A stretch of DNA of 64,000 bases from Thiotrichales bacterium (GCA_016745035.1 JADGDE010000003.1:124001-188000), one strand, 5' to 3'. Numbered from the stretch's first letter, positions 25,621 to 34,602 are shown. Notes: generated by a model from the sequence alone, not told the origin. Numbers and translations are program-made.

Positions 25621-26334
25621 TCAAGATTTTTTTGCCAATTTCTCCATTTTTTCTACTTCTAGATCCCGGCGCTGATTGAGGTCTTGTTGCAAAGCTTTTT
25701 TGAAATTAGGACCTGTTTGCTCTAATTTTTCCTTGTACTTAGGAATATTTTCCAATTCGATACTTAAATGCAAAGATTTAAACAAACGTGGAAAACGTTG
25801 CCCAGGGATTTGTACGTGGTGTAAACCGCCACTATAAGCCAACAATAACTGCCCTTCGTTGACATTACTTAAAATATCGGCAATCCCACCTCTGACCGTC
25901 ATCGCTTTACCGTGTTTATCCAGCTTGTTCTCACGCATCATCCGCCCTTCGGGCAAAATTAAAATTAGGCTGTTTTTATCATCAATATTAGCGATAACCT
26001 GTTGCCACGTGTGATCGGCTTTGCGACTAATCGGAATCACCCGGCGGGTCAATAACTTAAAAAACGCGCCAATGATGGGGCGTTTAGTGGTAATGTCAGC
26101 GATAGGGATCACTGCATGGGCGGCGATATGCGGCAGTAGGCGCAAAGGCAGCGCTGATATAAACAGCCACTCATACAAGCTGGTGTGATTTAAAAGCGCA
26201 ATCACCCGAATATCTTGCCAAGGTAAATCGCCTAGAGGCGCAGGGCTTTGTTTGTGTAAACGATAAAAGCCACGGGCAAATAGCCAACAAAGAAAAAGAA
26301 AAAAGGTACTTAGGATAATTCTAAGCTGTTGCAC
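25621..26334 (-). CDS. PlsC-like acyltransferase
   Basis: A 237-residue membrane-associated acyltransferase with an N-terminal hydrophobic segment (about residues 3-22). The family's HX4D motif appears here as NHTSLYE, with Glu in place of Asp, and the second motif is LPEGRM, corresponding to the usual FPEGTR. It is probably a 1-acylglycerol-3-phosphate acyltransferase or a lyso-ornithine/phosphate acyltransferase relative. The first 14 bases overlap the end of recN and the two are cotranscribed. The catalytic replacement keeps an acidic residue but is unusual. Confidence 0.75.
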   Translation of the reverse strand: MQQLRIILSTFFLFLCWLFARGFYRLHKQSPAPLGDLPWQDIRVIALLNHTSLYEWLFISALPLRLLPHIAAHAVIPIADITTKRPIIGAFFKLLTRRVIPISRKADHTWQQVIANIDDKNSLILILPEGRMMRENKLDKHGKAMTVRGGIADILSNVNEGQLLLAYSGGLHHVQIPGQRFPRLFKSLHLSIELENIPKYKEKLEQTGPNFKKALQQDLNQRRDLEVEKMEKLAKKS

Positions 26335-28021
26335 CAGAGGCTCCTTGTTGATAAGCGGTACTATCAGCTAATAAACTGCGGGCATGGGCAAGGCTCTCGG
26401 CCGAGCGCTCTATGCCACCGGACATCCGTGCCAGCTCTTCAATACGTTGGGCGGCATTCAGGCAGTATAATCGACTGATGGTTTGTTGTTTTTTATTGAG
26501 TTTTTCGACTAAAAAATGCTGATTGCCATAGGCGGCAACTTGGGCTAAATGGGTAATACAAATCACTTGGCGTTGCTGGCTTAAATCTGACAATTGTTGC
26601 CCAATGACCTCGGCAACGGCACCACCGACACCGACATCGACCTCATCAAAAATCAAACAATCGACCCCATGTCCTTGGGATAAAATCACTTGAATCGCAA
26701 GGCTGATGCGGGACAACTCACCACCAGAGGCAACTTTGTGTAAAGGGCGCAAAGGTTGCTTGAGATTGGTGCTGACCAAAAAATCGACCTCATCAGAACC
26801 ATATTGGCTAGGATTGCGCTGGATTTTGAAATTTACCGCTATATCAAGCTTGCCTTGCTCCATGCCCAAGTGGGCAATGCGTTCGGTAATGGCTTTACCC
26901 AATTGTTTGGCACTTTTTTGCCGTTGTTTGGAGAGTTTTTCCGCCATTTTTTGGTAATGTAATAAACACTGTTGTTTATCGGCATCAATACTTAAAGCCA
27001 GTTGTTCAGCTTCTTGTAAAGTCTGTAGTTGGGCGCTTAAATCCTCCAGCAAAGCCGGTAGTTTCTCAACTCGACATTGATGCTTGCGAGCTAAGTCTTG
27101 TAGCTGGGCTAAGCGTTGTTCTAAGGTGATGAGTAATTCCGGGTCGATGACCAACTGCGAGAGATAACGGTTAAGTTCGGCAAAAGCCTCGTCAGCATTG
27201 ATAGCGGCTTGTTCGATTAGGTGTGTGCTTTCAGCGACATGGTCATCATGGTTTTGCATTTGGCTTAAATCACGCTCAGCCTGATGCAATAAAGCCAGCA
27301 CGCCCACTTGCTCGCCGCTGTCATCTTGCAACACCGTCAGGACTTGCTGTGCTTGAGCTTGTAGTTGTGCCGCATGAGCGAGACGCTGGTGTTCGTCTTC
27401 GAGTTCTTCCAAATCGCCACATTCGGATAACACCGTATCGAGTTCATCAATTTGATAACGTAGCAAAGTCATGCGGTTTTCCCGCTCTTGCTTATCGCCA
27501 CCCAAGCTGCGCCAACGGGCTTCCAAATTTTGCCACGCTTGCCATGCTGACACCACCGCAGCAAGCGCTGGGTTGGGGTTCACCAGCGCATCGAGCAAGG
27601 CGCGTTGCTGTTCAGTTTTGAGTAGGGCTTGATGGGCGTGTTGGCTGTGTATATCAATTAAACACTCCCCCAAAGCAGCAAGGTTGTGCAAATTGGTCAG
27701 TTGATCGTTGATATAAGCCCGCGAACGACTTTTATCACCAATCACTCGGCGAATCACACACTGGTCGCTGGCAAAATCATGCTGTTTAAGCCACGCTTTA
27801 GCTAAGGTCGTGACTTCAAAGCTAACGCTCAAACGCGCCTGTTTAGCGCCCGGGCGAATCACACTGGTATCCGCACGCCCACCGAGCAATAAATTCAAGG
27901 CTGCGAGCATGATCGATTTGCCCGCCCCTGTTTCACCCGTGATCACACTCAGTCCTGAGTCAAATTCTAAACACAGGTTTTCAATAATAATAAAATCTTG
28001 AATACACAGTTGCTGGATCAT
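26321..28021 (-). CDS. recN: DNA repair protein RecN
   Basis: A 566-residue SMC-like ATPase that helps repair double-strand breaks. Walker A is TGETGAGKSIMLAAL (about residues 29-43). A long coiled-coil region occupies about 170-360. The ABC signature is ASGGELSRISLA and Walker B is LIFDEVDVGVGGAVAE, followed by QVICITHLAQVAAYG. Length matches the family. It sits between a methyltransferase gene (three-base gap) and the plsC-like gene (overlap), forming a three-gene operon. LexA control is common for recN, but I could not find an unambiguous SOS box. Confidence 0.95.
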   Translation of the reverse strand: MIQQLCIQDFIIIENLCLEFDSGLSVITGETGAGKSIMLAALNLLLGGRADTSVIRPGAKQARLSVSFEVTTLAKAWLKQHDFASDQCVIRRVIGDKSRSRAYINDQLTNLHNLAALGECLIDIHSQHAHQALLKTEQQRALLDALVNPNPALAAVVSAWQAWQNLEARWRSLGGDKQERENRMTLLRYQIDELDTVLSECGDLEELEDEHQRLAHAAQLQAQAQQVLTVLQDDSGEQVGVLALLHQAERDLSQMQNHDDHVAESTHLIEQAAINADEAFAELNRYLSQLVIDPELLITLEQRLAQLQDLARKHQCRVEKLPALLEDLSAQLQTLQEAEQLALSIDADKQQCLLHYQKMAEKLSKQRQKSAKQLGKAITERIAHLGMEQGKLDIAVNFKIQRNPSQYGSDEVDFLVSTNLKQPLRPLHKVASGGELSRISLAIQVILSQGHGVDCLIFDEVDVGVGGAVAEVIGQQLSDLSQQRQVICITHLAQVAAYGNQHFLVEKLNKKQQTISRLYCLNAAQRIEELARMSGGIERSAESLAHARSLLADSTAYQQGASGATA

Positions 28022-28024
28022 GAC

Positions 28025-28909
28025 TTAGGTATTAGTGGCATGGAAATAATATTGTGGTTCACCCAAATAACCGTGGAAATAAGACCAATATTGGCACAAA
28101 GCCATATCAGCAAAGCCAGCGGCGCGAAAATCATCGAGCATATCCCAGCCATAATCATGAAAGACCAAGGAGCCTTGCTCTGATAAAGGGTTGCCGTGAT
28201 ATTGTTCTGGTAAATGGTGTACCAGTTCGCCGTTTTCAATTCCGGCGCGGCGCTGGCTTTGTTCACGGTCAATATAAAAAGGCACGCTCATCAACACCTG
28301 CCCTTGCGGTTTTAATACCCGCTGCATTTCCTTGATCGCCATTTGTGGATCATTGACATGCTCTAAGACATCGTTAGAGACGATTAAATCAAAACTGTCA
28401 TCGGCAAAACTCAAGGCTTCCACATTCTCATGGCGCATCGCGGGCATAATGCCATCGACCAGCGTGCCGCCTGTGACATCTTCGCCTAAGTATTCACTAC
28501 CGATGCATTCGACATCCGTCAAATGACTGCTGAGCCATTGAAACAAAGGCGTAATTTGCTCCATCGCATAGAGTTTTAAAGCGCTTTTATCACCGACTTG
28601 AGTCAAGGCATGTTTAATCGCGTGAATCATCGCCCGCTGGCGGTTATTGAGTTGGCATTCAGGACAACTTAAGCGCTCGCGCCAATTCGGTTGCCAGCCT
28701 TGTTCGGTGATTTGTGAGCCATAAAGTTTATCAACGATAAACGGTTGGGGTTTTTCACAAGCCTGGCAAAAGCCATCTAAAGTGAAGCTATCAAGATCTT
28801 GACGGTTTTTCATCAAGGCTTGTTCAAATTGTTTATGTACCTGCGTGTGTTTATCATCCGCTAAATAGGCACTAAATGCTTGTTTATCCTCAAATCGTTT
28901 GATTTTCAT
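28025..28909 (-). CDS. SAM-dependent methyltransferase with N-terminal zinc-ribbon-like region
   Basis: A 294-residue class I methyltransferase. CQACEKPQPF (about residues 49-58) and LSCPECQLNNRQR (about 81-93) give two CxxC pairs, probably a zinc-binding module. The catalytic part has SFADDSFDLIVSNDVLEHV (about 169-187), the classical methyltransf_11 motif, and MSVPFYIDR. The substrate is unknown; similar proteins sit in surface-polysaccharide loci. It is the first gene of the methyltransferase-recN-plsC run, and its start lies 83 bases from a MITE-like element. Confidence 0.75.
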   Translation of the reverse strand: MKIKRFEDKQAFSAYLADDKHTQVHKQFEQALMKNRQDLDSFTLDGFCQACEKPQPFIVDKLYGSQITEQGWQPNWRERLSCPECQLNNRQRAMIHAIKHALTQVGDKSALKLYAMEQITPLFQWLSSHLTDVECIGSEYLGEDVTGGTLVDGIMPAMRHENVEALSFADDSFDLIVSNDVLEHVNDPQMAIKEMQRVLKPQGQVLMSVPFYIDREQSQRRAGIENGELVHHLPEQYHGNPLSEQGSLVFHDYGWDMLDDFRAAGFADMALCQYWSYFHGYLGEPQYYFHATNT

Positions 28910-28991
28910 TGATCCGATTCCGCTATGCTGGCAAAAGGCGCTATTGTACCTGATTTGCCGCCGAAATGGGATTGGGAACCAAACTTATCTG

Positions 28992-29119
28992 CTGATGTTA
29001 CGCAAAGGCTTCTCAATGCCCTAAAAGGCAAAAAAATCGCCATTGCTCCACGGCTGTACCACTATGCAGGTGGAAAACCACAATATTGAGACAAAAACAG
29101 GCTTAGTGCGTAACATCAG
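28992..29119 (+). mobile_element. MITE-like element, intact, orientation A
   Basis: 128 bp with ends CTGATGTTACGCA and TGCGTAACATCAG and an exact 7-bp flanking direct repeat TTATCTG. The inner segment is similar to the copies at 22077 and 15640. Confidence 0.85.
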
Positions 29120-29412
29120 TTATCTGTTTCTATTTTGCCTCATTGTGCAAAAAAATACCCTGTCGAATTAAATTACCGATGTGACTCATTATCTTAAAAC
29201 CAAATAACAGTGTTTATTTTATGGGAAAATTAACCCATAATTTTATTTTTGATATATAGCCATACATCCTATTTAATCATGACGTTTATCATGTTTTATA
29301 TAATTTGGGTTTTTTTTACCAAATTTTATCGTATACTATTGCCCATACACTGCATTAACAAGGACGTGATATGCAGTTATATCTAAATTCATGGGAATAA
29401 AAGGAAAGTATT
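29120..29412. other. AT-rich upstream region of the DUF2202 gene
   Basis: This is distinctly AT-rich, with long T and A runs. TATACT at about 29331-29336 is a possible -10 element, but no good -35 hexamer at proper spacing is visible. I see no gene. Confidence 0.4.
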
Positions 29413-30534
29413 ATGCAAGCTCTACTTCGCAGCGCCATCATCGCCAGTTTAAGTTTATCTTTAAGCTTGCCTGTGCAAGCCGCAGGTAATGGGGCGGGTA
29501 GTGGGCAACAAGCGCAAACTCAGCAAAATACAGAAATTAATACCGATGCGAGCTTAAATCAGAGTGAAATTGATTATTTACTCTTAATGCGTGAAGAAGA
29601 GAAAGTCGCACGGGATGTCTATTTAGCCTTATATGAACAATGGTCATTGCGCCCGTTTAGTAATATCGCTGGCTCCGAGCAAGGACACATGGATCAAGTT
29701 AAAGCGGTGATGGACGCTTATGGCTTGGCAGATATAGCTCTAAGTGAGCGCGGACAATTTAACAACCCCGACTTGCAAGCACTTTATGATGACTTGATTC
29801 AAAAAGGCGCAGTCTCTGCTAATGTGGCTTTATTGGTTGGAGCCTTAGTGGAAGAAGTCGACATCAAAGACTTAAAAGATGCTATTGCAGGAACAAATAA
29901 CCCTAGCTTAATTGCTATGTACAGCAACTTATTAACCGCCTCAGAAAACCACCTACGGGCATTTGTCAAAAATGCCGGACAAAGTTTAGGCAGCTATAGC
30001 GCCCAAGTGCTTTCTCAAGCGGATGTTGATACTATTTTAAACGGTGGCAATATTGACACCGGACATACAGAACCCACTGATAGTAGCGCCAATACCGCTA
30101 TGCTATTGGATTTGGATAATAATAGCCAAGCCTCTAGCAATGCTAGCTTTACGCCCATGTTTGCCAATCACCTTGATAATGTCAGTGAGTTTAATGCCAA
30201 TGATAGCTTAAACTTAACTGTGCGCTGGAATATTGACCCCGCTCATCAACAACAGCAAGCCGATATTGTGGTTGTGGCTTTATATCAAGCTCAGGCCGGA
30301 TCTCCCTTATTAAGCTTTGCAAAAACCAACAACGGTTGGCGTATGTGGAATGGTAATTTGCAGCAAATCCCGGTCTTAAATCAGGTGAGCTTGGGACAAA
30401 ACTTATCTGTTGCCGCTTTATCTAATTTATCTTTAGGTGGGCTAACAGGGCAATTTATGCTTTACACCGGTTATCGTCTTGGCAATCAGCTGATCACGCA
30501 AGCACAACCCACCCAATTTAGAGTGGTGGAATAA
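29413..30534 (+). CDS. Secreted DUF2202 (ferritin-like) protein with shared C-terminal module
   Basis: A 373-residue exported protein with a signal peptide ending near LPVQAAGNG (about residue 24). Residues about 48-205 match the DUF2202 ferritin-like helical domain: DYLLLMREEEKVARDVYLALYE in pattern, with Glu-rich helices, EQGHMD and ENHLRAF, which could bind metals. Residues about 240-373 are a beta-rich module (LNLTVRWNIDP, WRMWNG, FMLYTGYRLG and QFRVVE) that resembles the C-terminus of the propeller protein at 15867. GGAAAG precedes the ATG. Function is unknown; periplasmic or surface location is inferred. Confidence 0.75.
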   Translation: MQALLRSAIIASLSLSLSLPVQAAGNGAGSGQQAQTQQNTEINTDASLNQSEIDYLLLMREEEKVARDVYLALYEQWSLRPFSNIAGSEQGHMDQVKAVMDAYGLADIALSERGQFNNPDLQALYDDLIQKGAVSANVALLVGALVEEVDIKDLKDAIAGTNNPSLIAMYSNLLTASENHLRAFVKNAGQSLGSYSAQVLSQADVDTILNGGNIDTGHTEPTDSSANTAMLLDLDNNSQASSNASFTPMFANHLDNVSEFNANDSLNLTVRWNIDPAHQQQQADIVVVALYQAQAGSPLLSFAKTNNGWRMWNGNLQQIPVLNQVSLGQNLSVAALSNLSLGGLTGQFMLYTGYRLGNQLITQAQPTQFRVVE

Positions 30535-30538
30535 CGAC

Positions 30539-30973
30539 CTATTGTCCTTGCAAAAAAGTCAGTAAATTGGCTTTTTCCTGCAAGGTGCAATCGCGCCCAA
30601 ACGTCCATTCACAATTATGCTTTAGCCATTTTTCGATTTTTTTAACGTCCTGGAGGCGTTTTGGATTGACTGACGGTGCCATTGGCTCAATTTTAATCCC
30701 GCTGCGTTGATACTTTCCTGCTTGTTTTATATCTTTTCCGTGACAATCGGTACAACTACGTTTTTGCCCAGTTTTCATATTCAAATGTACTTGCTGCCAT
30801 AAAGCTTGACCTTTTCTTGCATTAAAACTGCTGATGCCCTCCGCAAGGTATGCTTTTAATAAAGTTGAAATAGCATTTTCCCCCGCGCTACTGCTTGGCA
30901 TATAAACCAACATAGCAAATAAGATCCCATAGCCGCTATAACTGAGTTTTTTAATAAATGGCTGATGACGCAT
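30539..30973 (-). CDS. DUF1924 monohaem c-type cytochrome (SHP-like)
   Basis: A 144-residue protein with an N-terminal hydrophobic signal (about residues 10-30). One haem c motif, CTDCH, lies at about 74-78, followed by Met-containing SGIKIEPMAPSVNP where an axial ligand could be. Two C-terminal Cys (NCEWTFGRDC) may form a disulfide, as in sphaeroides haem proteins. It probably works as a periplasmic electron carrier or oxygen/NO-binding cytochrome. It is convergent with the DUF2202 gene four bases away and divergent from moaA. Confidence 0.8.
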   Translation of the reverse strand: MRHQPFIKKLSYSGYGILFAMLVYMPSSSAGENAISTLLKAYLAEGISSFNARKGQALWQQVHLNMKTGQKRSCTDCHGKDIKQAGKYQRSGIKIEPMAPSVNPKRLQDVKKIEKWLKHNCEWTFGRDCTLQEKANLLTFLQGQ

Positions 30974-31099
30974 AACTGCTCTCCTTGATACAAAATCAAG
31001 CGATGCACCGCAGTATTCGCGCCAAAAACCAGCGCTTCCCCCTGCACTTTGACAAACGACTATGCTAAGCTGTGAAATCCGCTAAAGGAGCGCTACATC

Positions 31100-32077
31100 A
31101 TGCCAAGCCTACAAGATCCACATGGTCGCAACATTAATTATTTGCGTATTTCTGTCACTGATAAATGTAATTTGCGCTGTTTTTATTGCCTACCCAAAGG
31201 TAGCAAAGGCTTTTATCAGAAAGATGATTATTTAAGCCTGCATGAATTTCAACGAGTGATGCGTGCCTTTGCTGACTTAGGCGTAAAACGTATGCGCTTA
31301 ACTGGCGGTGAACCACTGATTCGTCCGGACTTAATTCAATTGGTTGAAGCCATCAACACCGCAGATGTGGATGATATTTCCCTTAGTACCAACGCCAGCT
31401 TATTAGCCGAACAAGCTGATGATCTCAAAGCAGCGGGGGTAATGCGTATTAATGTCAGCCTCGATACTCTAAAACCAGATCGTTTTCTGCAAATCACTGG
31501 CGGCGAGCTTGCCCCTGTGATTGAGGGATTAATGGCGGCTAAACAAGCGGGCTTTGAGTCGATTAAAATCAATATGGTGGTGATGAAAGGCGTAAATGAG
31601 GACGAGGTTGAGGATTTACTCAAGTTTTGCCAAACCCACGGTTTTACCCTGCGCTATATCGAAACCATGCCCGTAGGCGATGGCGGGCGCACCGCAGCCG
31701 ACCAATATGTCGATTTAGCCGAGATTAAACAACAATTAGAACAAAGCCAAAACTTAATCCCCAGTACGGTTTCAGGCGCAGGGCCAGCACGCTATTTCAA
31801 GGTCGAAAACAGTGATTTACATATCGGCTTTATCACGCCGATGTCGCAGCATTTTTGTGAAACTTGTAATCGTGTGCGCCTCTCGGCCGATGGCACCTTA
31901 TACTTATGTTTGGGGAAAGAACATACCTTTGCACTGCGCCCCTTATTACGCGCAGGCATTGACGATGAAGGCTTAAAACAAGCGATTATCGAAGCTTTGG
32001 AACTGAAACCTTTGAAGCATGAATTTAACGAAAAACCCGAACACGTGGTGCGTTTTATGTCTTTAACGGGAGGGTAA
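31100..32077 (+). CDS. moaA: GTP 3',8-cyclase MoaA
   Basis: A 325-residue radical-SAM enzyme that starts molybdenum cofactor biosynthesis. The N-terminal cluster motif is CNLRCFYC (about residues 24-31) and TGGEPL lies at about 71-76. The C-terminal cluster Cys residues are in FCETCNRVRLSADG and YLCLG. The C-terminus ends LTGG, as required for the catalytic tail (GG). AAGGAG precedes the ATG. It heads an operon with pspB, pspC, moaE and a glutathione synthetase. Confidence 0.95.
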   Translation: MPSLQDPHGRNINYLRISVTDKCNLRCFYCLPKGSKGFYQKDDYLSLHEFQRVMRAFADLGVKRMRLTGGEPLIRPDLIQLVEAINTADVDDISLSTNASLLAEQADDLKAAGVMRINVSLDTLKPDRFLQITGGELAPVIEGLMAAKQAGFESIKINMVVMKGVNEDEVEDLLKFCQTHGFTLRYIETMPVGDGGRTAADQYVDLAEIKQQLEQSQNLIPSTVSGAGPARYFKVENSDLHIGFITPMSQHFCETCNRVRLSADGTLYLCLGKEHTFALRPLLRAGIDDEGLKQAIIEALELKPLKHEFNEKPEHVVRFMSLTGG

Positions 32078-32106
32078 GGATAATACCCCTTCAAGGGGTG
32101 TTATCC
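32078..32106. repeat. GGATAA...TTATCC palindrome after moaA
   Basis: A 14-base stem with a one-base loop and a single G-T pair, just past the moaA stop. A near-identical palindrome is at 57135-57167. It could attenuate transcription into pspB, though no T-run follows directly. Confidence 0.6.
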
Positions 32107-32130
32107 CTGAAATTTTTGGAGAATGATTAA

Positions 32131-32367
32131 ATGCAAGAACCGATGAGCGACTTTACCGCCTTACTTATTATCTTTGTGGTCTTTATTGTACCGCTATGGC
32201 TGATTTTGTATTTTCGCCACAAAGACAAAGTCTTGGCAGGCTCTTTAGCCAATGAGGACCGGGTGCGGCTACAAGAACTCGAACAACAAGCCAATCATCT
32301 AAAACAACGGCTCAAAACCCTAGAAAAAATCTTGCAAGACCTCGATCCCAATTGGCGTGGGGACTAA
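32131..32367 (+). CDS. pspB: Phage-shock protein B
   Basis: A 78-residue inner-membrane protein with a TM helix at about residues 10-30 (ALLIIFVVFIVPLWLILYF) followed by a helical cytoplasmic tail (LQELEQQANHLKQRLKTLEKIL). PspB with PspC senses envelope stress and relieves PspA inhibition of PspF. GGAG nine bases before the ATG sets the start. pspC follows after two bases, but pspA and pspF are not nearby. Confidence 0.9.
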   Translation: MQEPMSDFTALLIIFVVFIVPLWLILYFRHKDKVLAGSLANEDRVRLQELEQQANHLKQRLKTLEKILQDLDPNWRGD

Positions 32368-32369
32368 CA

Positions 32370-32714
32370 ATGCTCTACAGAGATAAAAAAAACGCGTGGA
32401 TTTCCGGTGTGTGTGCGGGACTGGCAAAACAATTTGACCTCAACGTTATTGGCATCCGTTTAGTATTTATTGTCCTCGGTGTGGTGACCTATCTATTAGT
32501 TGTTATCACCTATCTGATTTTAACCTTTGCGCTCAAACCTTATCCTTACAAAGAAGAAGACGACGATACCAACAAGATCAAACGCCAAGCCAAAAAACAA
32601 TTACCAACACTAGAAAGCAATTTAACGGATATGGATAGCCGTGTCAGTGAGATAGAAAATTATGTGATTTCTGAGCGTTTTTCCTTTCAACGCCAACTGC
32701 ATTCCAAGGACTGA
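32370..32714 (+). CDS. pspC: Phage-shock protein C
   Basis: A 114-residue membrane protein. The family block WISGVCAGLAKQFDLN lies at about residues 10-25, with TM segments at about 29-52. A charged tail (EEDDDTNKIKRQAKKQ) and a short coiled-coil region follow. I start at ATG 32370, matching PspC proteins that begin with a Leu-Tyr-Arg block. Cotranslated with pspB. Confidence 0.9.
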   Translation: MLYRDKKNAWISGVCAGLAKQFDLNVIGIRLVFIVLGVVTYLLVVITYLILTFALKPYPYKEEDDDTNKIKRQAKKQLPTLESNLTDMDSRVSEIENYVISERFSFQRQLHSKD

Positions 32715-32716
32715 GT

Positions 32717-33169
32717 ATGCATATTAAAGTTCAAAGCGAAGATTTTGACAGTGCTGAATGGCAAAAACAACTTTGCCAAGGGCGGGTTGATATTGGTGCG
32801 GTGGTCAGTTTTACCGGATTGGTGCGTGATTTTGGCGAAGCCAGCGCCGTCACGGCGATGACCCTAGAACATTACCCCGGCATGACCGAACGCGCTTTGG
32901 AAAAAATTGCTGCCGAAGCCAAACAACGCTGGGATATTATCGACTTGGTGATGATTCACCGCGTCGGTTATCTTGAAGCCGGGGACAATATTGTTTTAGT
33001 GATGGTCGCCAGCAGTCACCGCCTTGATGCCTTTCAAGCGGCGATGTTTTTAATGGATTACCTAAAAACCCAAGCGCCCTTTTGGAAAAAAGAACACCTA
33101 GAAAACGGTGATGTTTGGGTCAGTGCCAAAGACAGCGACGAAGAAGCCGCTGCCCGCTGGTTAGAATGA
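32717..33169 (+). CDS. moaE: Molybdopterin synthase catalytic subunit MoaE
   Basis: A 150-residue subunit that, with thiocarboxylated MoaD, converts precursor Z to molybdopterin. GAVVSFTGLVRDFGE (about residues 27-41) and MTLEHYPGMTE (about 48-58) are typical, followed by HRVGYLEAGD and APFWKKE with the catalytic Lys region. MoaD is not adjacent. It overlaps the next gene by ATGA. Confidence 0.95.
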   Translation: MHIKVQSEDFDSAEWQKQLCQGRVDIGAVVSFTGLVRDFGEASAVTAMTLEHYPGMTERALEKIAAEAKQRWDIIDLVMIHRVGYLEAGDNIVLVMVASSHRLDAFQAAMFLMDYLKTQAPFWKKEHLENGDVWVSAKDSDEEAAARWLE

Positions 33170-34491
33170 TGCAAACAAACCTTAGCCCAGAGATCGCCAT
33201 CGACTACGCCAAGTCGATGGGTTTATTGATGTTGAATAAACAAGGGCAGTTGGATCATATTCCCTTTGCCCTTGCCCCCAGCCCTTTTCCCAAACCTGCA
33301 TTTAAGCAAGCTTTGCAACTGGCGGATGATTTTGCTGTTTTGATGCCCGAGGTAGCCAATGACAGCGATTTTTTAACCGATATACTGGCACGCCTTGGTG
33401 ATGCTGACCCTTTTAGCCAAGCTTTGGGCAAACTCTATCGCCAAGTTTATATTGACAGCCAGCCAAGCCAAACGATGAGTTTAGGCATTTGGCGCTCGGA
33501 CTATTTAGTCGATAAAAATTTAGGGCTGCGTCAGGTAGAAATTAACCTCATCGCCTCCGCCTTCCCCGCCTTTGCCAGCCGCATTAGCCGCTTACATCGC
33601 TGGTTATATCCCAACTTAAGCCCGCAATTACCGGAAAACGCTGCCTTTGACGAGACCATTCAAGGTTTTGTGCAAGCGTGGCAAGCCTACGGGCGTGAAG
33701 ATGCCTGTATTTGCTTTGTCCAACAACTGAGCGAGCGCAACCGTTTTGACCAATTGGCCTTAGCACAAGCCCTCAGCGAGCATTTTGGCATTCGCAGCTT
33801 ATTCAAAACCCTGCCCGAACTGGCAGCCGAGGCGAGTTTGCGTGGTGAGCGCTTATATCTGGGCGCGGACGAAATCGCCGTGGTCTATTTTCGCGCCTGC
33901 TATGTCCCTGATGATTTTAGTCATGAATCGATTTGGGCTGTGCGTTTATTGCTGGAACAAAGCGCTGCGATTAAATGCCCGAGTTTGCCCTATCAACTCA
34001 GCGGCATGAAATTGGTACAACAACAACTGACCCGCCCCGAAGTCTTAAAACAATTTGTCCCCGCTGATGTCAGCGCACGCTTACAAGCCTGTTTTATGCC
34101 GTTTTTAGGCTTAGATGAAGACATCAGCGCCGCTTTAGCCGAGCCGCACGCCTATGTGCTCAAACCCCAACGCGAAGGCGGCGGGCACAATCTTTATGGC
34201 GAGGCATGGCCAACACATATCAAACAACTTTCCGCCCAGCAACAACAAGCATGGGTATTAATGCGCTTAATTGATACCCAAAGCACAAATAATCAATTAC
34301 TGATGCAAGGCGAGGTGTTTGCCCCCGAAGCGGTTATCAGCGAGCTAGGGATTTATCAAAGCTGTTTACTCGATGGCAATCATTGCCAATCCCAACAAAG
34401 CGGGCATTTATTACGGAGTAAATTTGCCCACAACCAAGAAGGCGGGATTGCCGCCGGCTTTGCCGCTTTAGATAGTCCCCTGTTGATTTAG
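33166..34491 (+). CDS. gss: Eukaryotic-type glutathione synthetase
   Basis: A protein of about 441 residues of the ATP-grasp, eukaryotic-type glutathione synthetase family rather than bacterial GshB. Diagnostic blocks are LGIWRSDYLVD and LRQVEINLIASAFPAFASR (about residues 106-140) and VLKPQREGGGHNLYGE (about 329-344), which match the eukaryotic enzymes closely. It ligates gamma-glutamylcysteine and glycine. The start is a pair of ATGs at the MoaE stop (ATGA overlap). The gene ends one base before a short MITE-like element. No gshA is nearby. Horizontal origin is likely, though when it was acquired is unknown. Confidence 0.9.
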   Translation: MMQTNLSPEIAIDYAKSMGLLMLNKQGQLDHIPFALAPSPFPKPAFKQALQLADDFAVLMPEVANDSDFLTDILARLGDADPFSQALGKLYRQVYIDSQPSQTMSLGIWRSDYLVDKNLGLRQVEINLIASAFPAFASRISRLHRWLYPNLSPQLPENAAFDETIQGFVQAWQAYGREDACICFVQQLSERNRFDQLALAQALSEHFGIRSLFKTLPELAAEASLRGERLYLGADEIAVVYFRACYVPDDFSHESIWAVRLLLEQSAAIKCPSLPYQLSGMKLVQQQLTRPEVLKQFVPADVSARLQACFMPFLGLDEDISAALAEPHAYVLKPQREGGGHNLYGEAWPTHIKQLSAQQQQAWVLMRLIDTQSTNNQLLMQGEVFAPEAVISELGIYQSCLLDGNHCQSQQSGHLLRSKFAHNQEGGIAAGFAALDSPLLI

Positions 34492-34553
34492 CTGATGTTA
34501 CGCAATGGCTATCACCTTGTTGTGGCAAAAACTGGCTTAGTGCGTCACATCAG
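34492..34553 (+). mobile_element. Short internally deleted MITE-like element
   Basis: 62 bp with ends CTGATGTTACGCA and TGCGTCACATCAG, directly after the TAG of gss. Flanks TGATTTAG and TGATTTAA match at seven of eight bases. The middle of the family sequence is missing. Confidence 0.7.
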
Positions 34554-34602
34554 TGATTTAAAAGATATGCTATGGCATTAACACCAAGCTTATGGGATAG
34601 CC

